Assembly (NCBI GenBank): GCA_023415205.1
Contig: JAEZLR010000011.1
Span: 48,184-112,183, forward strand
Source: Bacillota bacterium
GTDB lineage: Bacteria; Bacillota; Clostridia; DSM-8532
Direction of reading: 5' to 3'
DNA length: 64,000 nt
The translations under genes were made by a program, and so were the position numbers. The notes under the pieces were generated by a model. That model saw only the letters and a program-made list of their open reading frames with translations. It made no database searches and had not been told where the DNA came from. Shown piece by piece: positions 15,398 through 25,022 of this stretch. The stretch's first letter is position 1. Every line of letters starts with the position of its first letter.

Positions 15398-18064
15398 CTA
15401 TGCTCTATCTGATCGTTCTCCCCCTCTTTGAACCCCCTTGACAATCTCTACAATGGGAATGATGGAAAAGCTAATACCAATGGTCCACAACCATTGAAAA
15501 CCATTGAGCTGAACCACCTTGAAAATGGGGTTTAGAACGGGCAGTACAATGACCGAAAGCTGGAGTATGGCGGCTATGGCTGCTGCCCCTGCCACATAGG
15601 GATTGGTCAGCACCCCGATTTTCAAGAGGGATTCATGGACGGATCGGGTATTAAAGGCATGAAAGAGCTGAATCAAACCTAAAACGGCAAAAGCCATGGT
15701 AATGCCTGCCTGGTCGGATGCCCCTATCCCCACGTTGGCTCCCAGATAAAACGCCAACAGAGTCAGGAGACCCTCAATAATGCCTTGGTAGATAATACTG
15801 ATACCCACACCCTCTGAATAGAAGCTGCTCCGGGCCGAACGAGGTTGCTTCTTCATAATGTTCTTTTCAGCTTGCTCCAGACCAAGGGCCAAAGCCGGAA
15901 GGGTATCGGTGATGAGGTTGATCCATAAGATATGAATCGGGGAAAGGATGGTCCATCCCAGAAGGGTGGCCACAAAAAGCGTCACCACCTCGCCCAGATT
16001 ACAGGCCAAAAGGAATTGTATGGTTTTTTGGATGTTGCTGTAGATGATTCTTCCCTCTTCCACAGCCTTGACGATCGTTGAAAAATTATCATCGGCAAGG
16101 ACCATATTGGAAACACTTTTTGATACCTCGGTTCCTGTTATTCCCATACCAACCCCGATATCGGAGGCTTTCAAGGCAGGGGCATCATTGACTCCATCTC
16201 CTGTCATTGCCACAACACGGTCTTTTTTCTTCCAGGCCTTTACAATACGCACCTTGTGCTCGGGTGAGACCCTGGCATAGACCGAGTATTTTTCTACATT
16301 CTGATTGAATTCTTCCTCGGACAGTGCATTGAGCTGGCTTCCAGTTATAACCTCCTGCTCATTTTGAATAATGCCCAGTTCCTTGGCAATGGCTGCGGCT
16401 GTGTCCCGGTGATCCCCTGTGATCATGATCGGCCGTATGCCTGCCTCCTTGCATACGGTAACGGCATCCCTGGCCTCCGGCCTAGGGGGATCCATCATAC
16501 CAACCAAGCCCAGAAAGGAGAGTTCCCTTTCATTACTTTCAGGACTCAAATCAGATGGAAGAGCCTCCAATTTCTTTTCAGCTACGGCAAGAACCCGGAG
16601 GGCTTTATGAGCCATGCCCTTATTGGCCGATAAAATAGCTTCCTGATGCTCTTGGGTGAGGGGGCGAATATCGCCGTTAAGCAATACACTGGTGCACCTT
16701 GCAAGGAGGACATCCGGCGCGCCCTTGGTCACCAAGCGAAAACCTCCCTCCACCTGATTGATGGTGGTCATCAGTTTTCTGTCCGAATCGAAAGGAATTT
16801 CACCCACCCTTGGGAATGCCCGATCCAGATGGTTTTTCTCTTGATCCTTTTTGAATGCGTAATCGACCAAGGCAGTTTCGGTGGGGTCGCCCATGAGGCT
16901 TGTCACACCCTCTTTGCGGGATAGCTTGGCATCGTTGCACAATACCATGGCCGACAGAAAGGCTTGTGCATTCTTCCCCTCTTTTTTCAGGTCTTCTGCT
17001 TTTTCTGTCCGACCATCCACAAATACCTCCTTAACTGTCATCTTGTTCTGTGTAAGTGTTCCGGTCTTGTCGGAACAAATAATCTGGGTGCTGCCTAAAG
17101 TTTCTACTGCTGATAGCTTTCTGATAATAGCATTTCGCTTTGCCATTCTTTGAACGCCCAGGGCCAGCACAATGGTCACAACAGCGGGAAGCCCTTCGGG
17201 TATGGCAGCCACAGCCAGGCTGACTGCGGTTAAGAACATTTCAAGAGGATCTCGCTTTTGTAACAGGCCTACCACAAAGATAATGACGGAAACAAGGAGC
17301 ACGCCTATGCTCAAGATTTTACTCATCTCGGTTAGCTTTCTCTGTAGTGGGGTTTCAGAGCTCTCGGTACGGGCAAGATGCCCTGCAATCTTACCCACCT
17401 CGGTAGCCATACCTGTTGCCACAACAACCCCTATACCTCTTCCATAGCTCACAGAGCTGCCGGAATAAGCCATATTCGTCCTATCTCCGATAACAAGGTC
17501 GGTTTTATCCAAGGGCTGGATTTGCTTTTCAACCGGAACCGATTCTCCTGTTAATGCCGCTTCCTCTATTTTTAGACTGACGTTTTCTATCAGGCGCATA
17601 TCAGCAGGCACAATATCTCCCGCCTCAATAAGTACTATATCGCCGGGTACAAGCTCTTGGGTTTTTATCTGTCTGACCTCCCCCTGCCGCTTGACCTTTA
17701 CAAAGGGTGATGACATGCTTTTTAAAGCGGCCAATGCTTTCTCCGCTTTATTTTCTTGAACGACACCCAGAATGGCATTAATCAGAACCACGGCAAAAAT
17801 AATCAGGGCATCTGCCAAATCCTCTCCCTTGGTGGCAATAAGAGAGATCACCGCTGCAATGATCAGGATGATCACCATGAGGTTCTTAAACTGTTCCAGA
17901 AACATTACGAAGAGGCTTTTTTTGTTTTCCTCCTGGAGCTCATTTTTCCCGTATCTCTCTATTCTTGTCTGGGCTTGTGCCTCAGTCAGACCTTCGCTGC
18001 TTGATTCCAGATCCTTCAGAACCGCTGACGCTTCCATTGTATAAAACAATTTTTCTTTTTCCAT
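15398..18064 (-). CDS. Calcium-type P-type ATPase (PMCA/SERCA-like)
   Basis: 888 residues, full length. Cation ATPase N-terminal domain, TGES (172-175) in the actuator domain, PEGLP (289-293) in helix 4, phosphorylation motif DKTGTLT (332-338), hinge 'MTGDGVNDAPALK', and ten helices including a C-terminal set of six. PEGLP with this layout is typical of Ca2+ pumps of the type IIA group. A hairpin with a T-run lies in the upstream region on the same strand. Alone in its transcript. Confidence 0.93.
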   Translation of the reverse strand: MEKEKLFYTMEASAVLKDLESSSEGLTEAQAQTRIERYGKNELQEENKKSLFVMFLEQFKNLMVIILIIAAVISLIATKGEDLADALIIFAVVLINAILGVVQENKAEKALAALKSMSSPFVKVKRQGEVRQIKTQELVPGDIVLIEAGDIVPADMRLIENVSLKIEEAALTGESVPVEKQIQPLDKTDLVIGDRTNMAYSGSSVSYGRGIGVVVATGMATEVGKIAGHLARTESSETPLQRKLTEMSKILSIGVLLVSVIIFVVGLLQKRDPLEMFLTAVSLAVAAIPEGLPAVVTIVLALGVQRMAKRNAIIRKLSAVETLGSTQIICSDKTGTLTQNKMTVKEVFVDGRTEKAEDLKKEGKNAQAFLSAMVLCNDAKLSRKEGVTSLMGDPTETALVDYAFKKDQEKNHLDRAFPRVGEIPFDSDRKLMTTINQVEGGFRLVTKGAPDVLLARCTSVLLNGDIRPLTQEHQEAILSANKGMAHKALRVLAVAEKKLEALPSDLSPESNERELSFLGLVGMMDPPRPEARDAVTVCKEAGIRPIMITGDHRDTAAAIAKELGIIQNEQEVITGSQLNALSEEEFNQNVEKYSVYARVSPEHKVRIVKAWKKKDRVVAMTGDGVNDAPALKASDIGVGMGITGTEVSKSVSNMVLADDNFSTIVKAVEEGRIIYSNIQKTIQFLLACNLGEVVTLFVATLLGWTILSPIHILWINLITDTLPALALGLEQAEKNIMKKQPRSARSSFYSEGVGISIIYQGIIEGLLTLLAFYLGANVGIGASDQAGITMAFAVLGLIQLFHAFNTRSVHESLLKIGVLTNPYVAGAAAIAAILQLSVIVLPVLNPIFKVVQLNGFQWLWTIGISFSIIPIVEIVKGVQRGGERSDRA

Positions 18065-18184
18065 GGAATCCTCCTAGATTCATTTCTTTCTTATGGATTC
18101 TAAAAACCTAGTTTATGCAGAATTGTGGATTTTACATAGGTGTTTTAAATGAATACTTTTTAACGCTTTTAACTAAATGCGATA

Positions 18185-18210
18185 AAAACGGTAGCCTTGG
18201 CTACCGATTC
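18185..18210 (-). terminator. Hairpin with T-run upstream of the P-ATPase gene
   Basis: CGGTAGCC (18189-18196) pairs with GGCTACCG (18199-18206); on the minus strand it is followed by TTTTTATC. It lies between two divergent genes and ~120 bases before the ATPase start, so it could be an attenuator of the pump gene or an insulator. TATAAT at 18227-18232 on the plus strand may serve the ferredoxin-type gene. Confidence 0.5.
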
Positions 18211-18294
18211 TTTGCCGGCCCCCATTTATAATAAGCATGTGATAACACAAGCTTAAGTTTTTATAGATGTCGCTCCATAAGGAAGGAGATTCGT

Positions 18295-19047
18295 ATGAAG
18301 AGGAACATTATTAAAATTGATGAAGACAAATGCAATGGCTGCGGTATTTGCGTCAACGCCTGCCATGAGGGCGCGCTTCGCATGATAAATGGGAAGGCCA
18401 GACTCATTTCTGAATCCTACTGTGACGGCCTTGGCGCGTGTCTGCCCGAGTGTCCTACAGGGGCCATCACCATTGAAGAACGTGAAGCCGATGCCTTTGA
18501 TGAAGAGGCGGTTAAGGCGAATATGGAAAAGGCCCATAAACCTCCTGTTCAAGAAGCTTCGCCAGTGCATTCCCCCGCCCCCTTGGCTTGTGGCTGCCCC
18601 GGCACCCATGCCAGAGCCCTTGAAAGGAAGCCGGTCAATAAGCCTGAAGCCAGGGAAGCTCAAACCTACCATAAGCCTGAATCCCAGCTTCGGCAGTGGC
18701 CCTGCCAGATTAAGCTGGTTTCTCCCCAGGCTCCCTATTTTGAGAATGCCCATCTTCTGGTTGCCGCTGATTGCACAGCCTATGCCTATGCCAATATCCA
18801 TGAGGAGTTCATGAAGAACAAAATAACCTTGATAGGGTGTCCCAAGCTGGATGCCGGTGATTATTCGGAAAAGCTCACCGCCATATTGGCTGCCAACACC
18901 ATTAAAAGCGTCACGGTTATACGCATGGAGGTTCCTTGCTGTGGAGGAATCGTTCAGGCTGTGAAGAATGCTTTGATTGGTAGCGGAAAAATGATTCCGT
19001 GGCAGGTTGTGACCGTCACCACCGATGGCCATATCCGCGAGGATTAG
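18295..19047 (+). CDS. 4Fe-4S dicluster ferredoxin-type protein with unknown C-terminal domain
   Basis: 250 residues, AAGGAGGAG before the ATG. Two clusters: CNGCGICVNAC (about 16-26) and a second one with a reduced motif, 'CDGLGACLPECP' (about 43-54), in which one Cys spacing is changed. A linker holding 'CGCPGTHA' follows, then a ~130-residue domain ('VAADCTAYAYANIHEEF', 'GCPKLDAG', 'VPCCGGI') with further cysteines. This composite protein is common next to hcp in anaerobes and is probably its electron donor or partner; that role is inferred from position. Confidence 0.85.
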   Translation: MKRNIIKIDEDKCNGCGICVNACHEGALRMINGKARLISESYCDGLGACLPECPTGAITIEEREADAFDEEAVKANMEKAHKPPVQEASPVHSPAPLACGCPGTHARALERKPVNKPEAREAQTYHKPESQLRQWPCQIKLVSPQAPYFENAHLLVAADCTAYAYANIHEEFMKNKITLIGCPKLDAGDYSEKLTAILAANTIKSVTVIRMEVPCCGGIVQAVKNALIGSGKMIPWQVVTVTTDGHIRED

Positions 19048-19136
19048 CAGGATAAAGGTTTGTGCTGCAGTGGTTTTCAGGATAACCACTTAAATAGCTC
19101 TAAAGTAAAAAATAAACAAAAAGAGAGGTATTGATT

Positions 19137-20696
19137 ATGTCCATGTTTTGTTTCCAATGTGAACAGACTGCCGGAGGAAAGGCTTGTACATCTGTAGGAG
19201 TTTGCGGAAAAACTGCCGTTGTATCCAATGGGCAGGATGAGTTGACCTGCACCCTGGTGGGTTTAGCCCGAGCAGTGGGGGAAAAGGTTTCAAAAGAGGC
19301 CGATGTACTTATGATGGAGGGCCTTTTCACCACCATCACCAACGTTAATTTTGATGCGGACACCATCAAGGCTTTAACACAGCGTATAGAAAGTGAAAAG
19401 TATCGTCTAGGCGGGGCCGAGAACCTTCCCCAGGAAGCCCTCTGGTTAGGTGACCCGGACATAGTCTCTCTTCGCTCCACACTTCTTCTGGGACTTAGAG
19501 GCATGGCTGCCTATGCCTACCATGCTTATCAGTTGGGAAAAGAGGATAAGGAGGTCAACGCCTGGTTCCACAAAGGAATGAGAGCCTTAGGCGAGGAGCA
19601 CACCCTTGAGACGTGGTTGAATCTTCTGATGGAGTTCGGAATGATCAACCTCAAATGCATGTCGCTTCTTGATGAGGCCAACACCTCCACCTACGGCCAC
19701 CCCGTCCCTACCAAGGTGACAACGCTTGTAGAAAAAGGCCCCTTTATTGTTGTCAGCGGCCACGATCTTCATGATCTCAAAATGCTGCTGGAGCAGACCG
19801 AAGGTAAAGGCGTGAACATTTATACCCATAGTGAAATGCTTCCCGCTCACGGATATCCTGAGCTCAAAAAGTACAGCCATCTCAAGGGAAATTTCGGTAC
19901 AGCCTGGCAGAATCAGCAAAAGGAATTCAGAAGTGTTCCGGGGTCGTTCCTCTTTACCACCAATTGTCTTATGCCTCCCAAGGATACCTATTCGGACAGG
20001 GTGTTCACAACTGCAGTGGTTGAATATCCTGGCCTCATCCACATTCATGAGGGCAAAAACGGTTCAAAGGACTTTTCTCCTGTTATAGCCAAGGCTTTGG
20101 AACTAGGCGGATATGACCAGGATCAGGTTTTCACAGGAATTAATGGCGGCACGGAGCTTATGACAGGCTTTGCCAGAAACACTGTTTTAGGAGTGGCCGA
20201 TACAGTCATAAAGGCTGTTAAGGCGGGGGCAATCCGTCATTTCTTCCTGGTAGGGGGCTGTGATGGAGCCAAGCCCGGAAGGAACTATTACACCGAATTT
20301 GTTCAGCAGACTCCGTCCGACACCGTTATTCTGACCCTGGCCTGCGGAAAATTCCGATTTAATGATCTGGATATGGGTACCATTGGCGGATTACCCCGCA
20401 TTATGGATATGGGACAGTGCAATGATGCCTATTCAGCCATTAAGGTGGCAGTAGCTCTGGCTAATGCCTTTAACTGTGGCGTTAATGAGCTCCCGCTGAC
20501 GCTGGTGCTTTCATGGTATGAACAAAAGGCCGTATGTATTCTGTTGACCCTTCTGGCTCTGGGAATAAAGAACATCTACATTGGCCCTTCCATCCCAGCC
20601 TTCTTCTCATCCAATGTCTTAAATGTGCTGGTTGAAAAGTTCGGCTTGACCCCTATCTCCACACCCGAGGCAGACCTAAAGAAAATTCTGGGATAG
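19137..20696 (+). CDS. hcp: Hydroxylamine reductase / hybrid-cluster protein
   Basis: 519 residues from the ATG at 19137, which has AGAGAGG upstream; a TTG two codons earlier is rejected. The N-terminal cluster motif CFQC...CTSVGVC (Cx2Cx8Cx5C) is that of the anaerobe class. The hybrid-cluster ligands appear later ('GVNIYTHSEMLPAHGYP', 'FTTNCLMPP', 'VGGCDGAKPGRNYY', 'LACGKFRFN'). Hcp reduces NO to N2O (and hydroxylamine to ammonia in vitro), protecting anaerobes from nitrosative stress. The ferredoxin-type gene sits 89 bases upstream on the same strand. Confidence 0.96.
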   Translation: MSMFCFQCEQTAGGKACTSVGVCGKTAVVSNGQDELTCTLVGLARAVGEKVSKEADVLMMEGLFTTITNVNFDADTIKALTQRIESEKYRLGGAENLPQEALWLGDPDIVSLRSTLLLGLRGMAAYAYHAYQLGKEDKEVNAWFHKGMRALGEEHTLETWLNLLMEFGMINLKCMSLLDEANTSTYGHPVPTKVTTLVEKGPFIVVSGHDLHDLKMLLEQTEGKGVNIYTHSEMLPAHGYPELKKYSHLKGNFGTAWQNQQKEFRSVPGSFLFTTNCLMPPKDTYSDRVFTTAVVEYPGLIHIHEGKNGSKDFSPVIAKALELGGYDQDQVFTGINGGTELMTGFARNTVLGVADTVIKAVKAGAIRHFFLVGGCDGAKPGRNYYTEFVQQTPSDTVILTLACGKFRFNDLDMGTIGGLPRIMDMGQCNDAYSAIKVAVALANAFNCGVNELPLTLVLSWYEQKAVCILLTLLALGIKNIYIGPSIPAFFSSNVLNVLVEKFGLTPISTPEADLKKILG

Positions 20697-20732
20697 TGCT
20701 TTTGGCCTATCATCAATCTAGCTTTTGGAGAT

Positions 20733-22877
20733 CTAAACCAAACCGAAACCCCTTGCAAGGCTTGCAATCAAGGTACAAAGAATAAAACCGCACAGGGTTG
20801 GAAGAACAAAGGAAATCACCGTCCATTTCAGGCTTTGGGTCTCTTTTCGTATAGTCAGAAGGGTGGTGGCACACGGCCAATGCATCAGAGAAAACAGCAT
20901 CACACATAGGGCTGTCACCCAGGTCCATCCATTGGCAACCAGCAGGGCTGACAGGTTGCTCAGGTTCTCCATTTCCATGAGGCTTCCGGTGGATAGATAG
21001 CCCATGATCATGATAGGAATGACAATCTCATTGGCTGGAAACCCCAAAATAAAGGCCATTAAGATCATTCCGTCCAATCCCATTAGCTTGCCCAGGGGAT
21101 TGAGAAAATGTGAGCAATGGGCTAAGAGGCTCGTTCCCCCAAGGGTGATATTGGCCATGGACCATATGAGAACACCGGCAGGTGCGGCAACAGCTATGGC
21201 ACGACCCAGAACAAACAAGGTTCTGTCAAAAACAGACCGAATAATCACCCGTCCTATTTGCGGCTTTCGGTAGGGTGGAAGCTCCAGTGCAAAAGAAGAG
21301 GGTAGGCCTTTGAGCACGGTTTTGGAAAGGAGCTTTGAAATGCCAAGGGTCATGGTAACGCCCAGAACAATCACCCCCAGCAGAATGAAGGTAGAGATGA
21401 CGGAGTTGAAGGGACCCGTTACCACACCGGCAAAAAACATGGTAATAAGCGCAATAAGCGTGGGAAAACGGCCATTGCAGGGAACAAAATTATTGGTTAA
21501 TGTGGCAATCAGCCTCTCCCTTGGAGAGTCAATGATTCGGCAGCCTATAATCCCGGCTGCATTGCAGCCAAAGCCCATGCACATGGTCAGTGCCTGTTTC
21601 CCGTGAGCGCAGGCCTTCTTAAAGAAGTTATCCAGATTGAAGGCTATACGTGGCAGATACCCTAAGTCCTCTAGAAGGGTGAAAAGAGGAAAGAAAATCG
21701 CCATGGGAGGAAGCATCACCGACACCACCCAAGCCAGAGTTCGCCACATGCCGTCCACAAGCAGGCCGGATACCCAGGCAGGTGCCGAAAGGGAGTGCAT
21801 GAGGGCTAACAATTGCTTTTCCACCCAGAACAAACCTGTGGCCAGCCACGAGGAAGGATAATTGGCCCCGGTGATGGTCAGCCAGAAAACCACTCCTAGA
21901 AGAAGAAGCATGGTAGGAATACCCCATACCTTTGAGGTCAGAACTTTGTCAATTTGCCGATCCCTCATATTATACTGTGCGTCTTCATAGCTCACCACCT
22001 TGCGACTGATTTCCTCGGCCTTGAGAACCAGATGAGACACAACCTTGTCGCGGAGAAGATTATGGTCAATCCCGGCTTGGGTCAGCAGCTCTCGAGCCTT
22101 TTGAAGGGCGTTAACCAAAGGAACATTATCCATGAGCTCTGTATCAAAGTACTCGTTGAAGGCTTTAAGCAGCTTAGTGTCCCCATCCAAAAGCTTCAGT
22201 CCCACCCAGCGGCTATTGATCCCACGGGTTACCTCCCTGAGGATGGGCTCAAGGATCTCTAGTGCGTTTTCAATAATACTGTCATAGGTCATCTTATAGG
22301 CGGAGGCTTCTGTTTTAGCTTCGGAAAGCTCATAGACGGCATCCATCAATTGGGGAAGCCCCTTTCCACTTCTCGCACTGGCACCTGCCACAGGCACCCC
22401 CAGAAGCCTAGATAGCTCTTTAAGATTGACTTTAATTTTCTTCCTTTTTGCTTCATCCAGCAGATTCACACAAACGACGACCTTTGGCGTGATCTCCAGT
22501 GTTTGCAATACCAGATTGAGATTCCTTTCCAGACAGGTGGCATCAGTAACCACCACTGTCACATCGGGATCTCCAAAGCAGATAAAATCCCTTGCTACTT
22601 CCTCCTCCATTGAATTGGCCATAAGGGAGTAGGTCCCAGGAATATCGACCATAATAAAGCTTTTATCTCTATGTACAGATCTTCCTTGGGCATGAGTTAC
22701 CGTTTTTCCGGGCCAATTTCCCGTATGCTGGTTTAGCCCTGTGAGTGCATTGAAGACAGTACTTTTTCCGACATTGGGATTTCCTGCAAGTGCAATGACC
22801 TTCTCCCCCGAGGTGTGTTCGATCTTTAGCGGACCTGCAAGCACCCCGGCCCCGGTGGATTGGCTTGTAAGACCCAT
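20733..22877 (-). CDS. feoB: Ferrous iron transporter B
   Basis: 714 residues. N-terminal G-protein domain with GNPNVGKST, 'VDIPGTYSL' and 'NLLDEAKRK', a helical GDI-type spacer, then the Gate-type membrane domain ('GCNAAGIIGCRII', 'PCNGRFPTL', 'GLDGMILMAFILGFPANEI'). Imports Fe(II) under anoxic conditions. GGGGAGGATC precedes the ATG. feoA lies 94 bases upstream, and the pair is probably one transcript. It converges on hcp. Confidence 0.96.
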   Translation of the reverse strand: MGLTSQSTGAGVLAGPLKIEHTSGEKVIALAGNPNVGKSTVFNALTGLNQHTGNWPGKTVTHAQGRSVHRDKSFIMVDIPGTYSLMANSMEEEVARDFICFGDPDVTVVVTDATCLERNLNLVLQTLEITPKVVVCVNLLDEAKRKKIKVNLKELSRLLGVPVAGASARSGKGLPQLMDAVYELSEAKTEASAYKMTYDSIIENALEILEPILREVTRGINSRWVGLKLLDGDTKLLKAFNEYFDTELMDNVPLVNALQKARELLTQAGIDHNLLRDKVVSHLVLKAEEISRKVVSYEDAQYNMRDRQIDKVLTSKVWGIPTMLLLLGVVFWLTITGANYPSSWLATGLFWVEKQLLALMHSLSAPAWVSGLLVDGMWRTLAWVVSVMLPPMAIFFPLFTLLEDLGYLPRIAFNLDNFFKKACAHGKQALTMCMGFGCNAAGIIGCRIIDSPRERLIATLTNNFVPCNGRFPTLIALITMFFAGVVTGPFNSVISTFILLGVIVLGVTMTLGISKLLSKTVLKGLPSSFALELPPYRKPQIGRVIIRSVFDRTLFVLGRAIAVAAPAGVLIWSMANITLGGTSLLAHCSHFLNPLGKLMGLDGMILMAFILGFPANEIVIPIMIMGYLSTGSLMEMENLSNLSALLVANGWTWVTALCVMLFSLMHWPCATTLLTIRKETQSLKWTVISFVLPTLCGFILCTLIASLARGFGLV

Positions 22878-22971
22878 GATGAGATCCTCCCCTTCTTCAT
22901 GGAAAATGATAATAGTCTATTGAGTTGAATCTGAGCGTATGGGTTATCTGCTTATACTTGTAGGGCGTGCT

Positions 22972-23211
22972 TTATAGAACTTCGACAAGTATTTTAGATG
23001 CCTCTTCTGAACGAAGAGCAATGACGGCTCCCCTGAAATAGTAGGCCACAGGATCTCCTGATGGGCTTTTTTGAAGAGCCTCCACTTCGGTATCTGAAAT
23101 AAGGCCCAAATCCAGCATTCTTCTTCTCAAGGCTCCATCAGAGGTCAGGGCTCTGACCCGTGCCTTTTTCCCTAGAGGTAACACACTTAAAGGGTAATAT
23201 CTATCATTCAT
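22972..23211 (-). CDS. feoA: Ferrous iron transport protein A
   Basis: 79 residues, a single SH3-like FeoA domain ('LPLGKKARVRALTSDGALRRRMLDLGLISDTEVEAL', cut here by naming its ends LPLG and EVEAL, about residues 10-48). Needed for FeoB activity. First gene of feoAB. Nothing I could defend as a Fur or DtxR box was found in the 200 bases upstream. Confidence 0.93.
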   Translation of the reverse strand: MNDRYYPLSVLPLGKKARVRALTSDGALRRRMLDLGLISDTEVEALQKSPSGDPVAYYFRGAVIALRSEEASKILVEVL

Positions 23212-23348
23212 GATCTTACCTCGTGTTTGCTCTCAGATGATTTAGGTGAGAACAAGATTTTTTCCCTACACTAAAATATGTCAAGCATAGGGCTGAGGTT
23301 ACAACTTATCCTCATTTGAATTCCACATTTTACCTTTAATTCAATGTG

Positions 23349-23388
23349 AAAGGACGGTTCATCCAGCTAGGCTAATGAACCGTCCTTT
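23349..23388 (-). terminator. Strong inverted repeat behind the LysM protein gene
   Basis: Fourteen-base perfect arms AAAGGACGGTTCAT and ATGAACCGTCCTTT around a 12-base loop, 27 bases past the stop codon at 23416. The A/T ends of the arms give short T-runs on both strands. Confidence 0.75.
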
Positions 23389-23415
23389 GCTATTTATAGT
23401 ATGTTACTCAGCAAC

Positions 23416-24873
23416 CTATTGACCTGCGGCCTTGGCCACCATGTTATGATGCTGCTGAATATAAACCTTGGAGGTTGTAGAGCTATGGGAAGTACTGTTC
23501 TTCATGTACAGATCAAAGTGTCCGTTTACCCCGTTATCGATGGTGTCTACCCCATGGGGCATCCCTGAGAGCGAAGCTGCCAGGTTCATTCCGTTATGAT
23601 AGATAACCACCGCTCTAGGAGACCATTTCCATGATCCAAACAAAGACTTCATCGTGTTGGTATCGGTGGATGTAAGAGGTTCAATGTCCGCATGGTTGTA
23701 TCCGGCAATCATCCTTGCTTTGAACTGTTTTCCCGTATCCACATCGGTAACAGTAAAGGTGTCTCCCCGTTCCAGCAGATACTGGCCTTCAAGAAACCAA
23801 TCTACAGCCGTTCCTCGACGTGCGGGGGCAGCAGCCTCTCCCTCCCTTACAGTAGTCACCCTAGGGGCATATCCAGAAATAGCAATTTTTTCTCCGGCTT
23901 CAAACCATTCATCGGCATCCATATAATTATATTTCATGATATCGGACGCAGGAACGCCATACTTTTTTGCAATGGAGGTGACCGTATCCCCTTCCTGGAC
24001 AATATAAGTCACATCGGGCCACTGAGTGGTACTGGGTGCGGGTGTGGTGACCGTGTTGTTTCCACTGGGTATGATCAGCGTTTGTCCAGGATAGATTTTA
24101 TCTCCGGTCAAGCCATTGCCACTTATCAGGCTTTCCACTGAGACACCGAATTTCTGCCCGATCTTCCATAGCGAATCTCCGGAAACAACCGTATAGGTAT
24201 TGTTTTTATTGTTTGATTGATTGGTAATGTTCACTGTTGCCGTACTGCTATCTAAAGTCACCTGATAGCCCAGATTTTCGGATATAAAGCGCACTGGAGC
24301 ATAGGTATTACCATCCACAATAATGGAAGCGGGCATTGAAACTTGAACGCCATTAACTCTGGCCTTAGTGGAACCTCTCATAAAAGCGATCATCGTATCA
24401 TTTTTATTGATACCCACAGTATTGGAGGCATTATTCCACCAAACACTGGCCCCAATGGCCTTGCCAAAATCATAGAGGGGGACATAGGTTGTGTTGTTAT
24501 AAACAAACGGACGTGTCCTGAAGCTTTGCAGGCTTCCATTAACGGATATTTTGATGTTGTAATTATAAACGCTTTGACTCTGGGTAACACTCGTTGCAGG
24601 AGCTTCAGCAGCTTGGGTGGCTATGGGAGCGGCAAAGAAAAAGGATGAGAGCAGCAGGGTTCCGGCCATGACCTTCACCTTGTTGATTTTGACGTTGGGG
24701 AATTTTTCTTTAATATAGTCTGTTATATTCTCATGAAGGCGTTTTTTATTATCTTCATCCAATCTCCCAAATTCGGAAGCAAACTCAACATCCTCCATAC
24801 CAGTGTCCATAAATAAAATGAGATCATAACCATCCTTTGTTTCCACAAGCTGATAGCTTCTGAATAAATCCAT
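23416..24873 (-). CDS. Envelope protein with CuAO-N-like and two LysM domains
   Basis: 485 residues, GGGAGGG before the ATG. About 65 cytosol-like residues come first, then a hydrophobic anchor ending in an AxA site (about 69-88, 'ATQAAEA'). Next are a copper-amine-oxidase N-type stalk (about 103-215; 'TYVPLYDFGKAIGA', 'YAPVRFISENLGY') and two LysM peptidoglycan-binding motifs (about 226-270 and 288-332). A final ~130-residue domain carries 'TDVDTGKQFKARMIAGYNHADIEPL' (positions about 378-402) and unusual His pairs near the end. Likely cell-wall or spore-envelope attached. The long N-terminal leader before the signal is odd for a secreted protein. Confidence 0.82.
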   Translation of the reverse strand: MDLFRSYQLVETKDGYDLILFMDTGMEDVEFASEFGRLDEDNKKRLHENITDYIKEKFPNVKINKVKVMAGTLLLSSFFFAAPIATQAAEAPATSVTQSQSVYNYNIKISVNGSLQSFRTRPFVYNNTTYVPLYDFGKAIGASVWWNNASNTVGINKNDTMIAFMRGSTKARVNGVQVSMPASIIVDGNTYAPVRFISENLGYQVTLDSSTATVNITNQSNNKNNTYTVVSGDSLWKIGQKFGVSVESLISGNGLTGDKIYPGQTLIIPSGNNTVTTPAPSTTQWPDVTYIVQEGDTVTSIAKKYGVPASDIMKYNYMDADEWFEAGEKIAISGYAPRVTTVREGEAAAPARRGTAVDWFLEGQYLLERGDTFTVTDVDTGKQFKARMIAGYNHADIEPLTSTDTNTMKSLFGSWKWSPRAVVIYHNGMNLAASLSGMPHGVDTIDNGVNGHFDLYMKNSTSHSSTTSKVYIQQHHNMVAKAAGQ

Positions 24874-24952
24874 TTGCTACACCCTCCCATTTATTGATGA
24901 TAGGTGTAGTATCTCCTTTTTGCAGGGTTCTATGAACGGATTTTGATCAATA

Positions 24953-24986
24953 AAAATCCTGGAAAAGAGTACTTTTCCAGGATTTT
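24953..24986 (-). terminator. Terminator behind the small membrane protein gene
   Basis: Perfect 14-base arms AAAATCCTGGAAAA / TTTTCCAGGATTTT, six-base loop, 36 bases past the stop codon at 25023. Symmetric, so it may work in both directions. Confidence 0.8.
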
Positions 24987-25022
24987 AAAAACCGATTATT
25001 TTATTATTTTATCCATTACACC

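Noticed and set aside
18253..19089. Long minus-strand frame opposite the ferredoxin-type gene
   Set aside because: Shadow of a high-GC third-position gene; no start site, and the plus strand encodes a clear 4Fe-4S protein.
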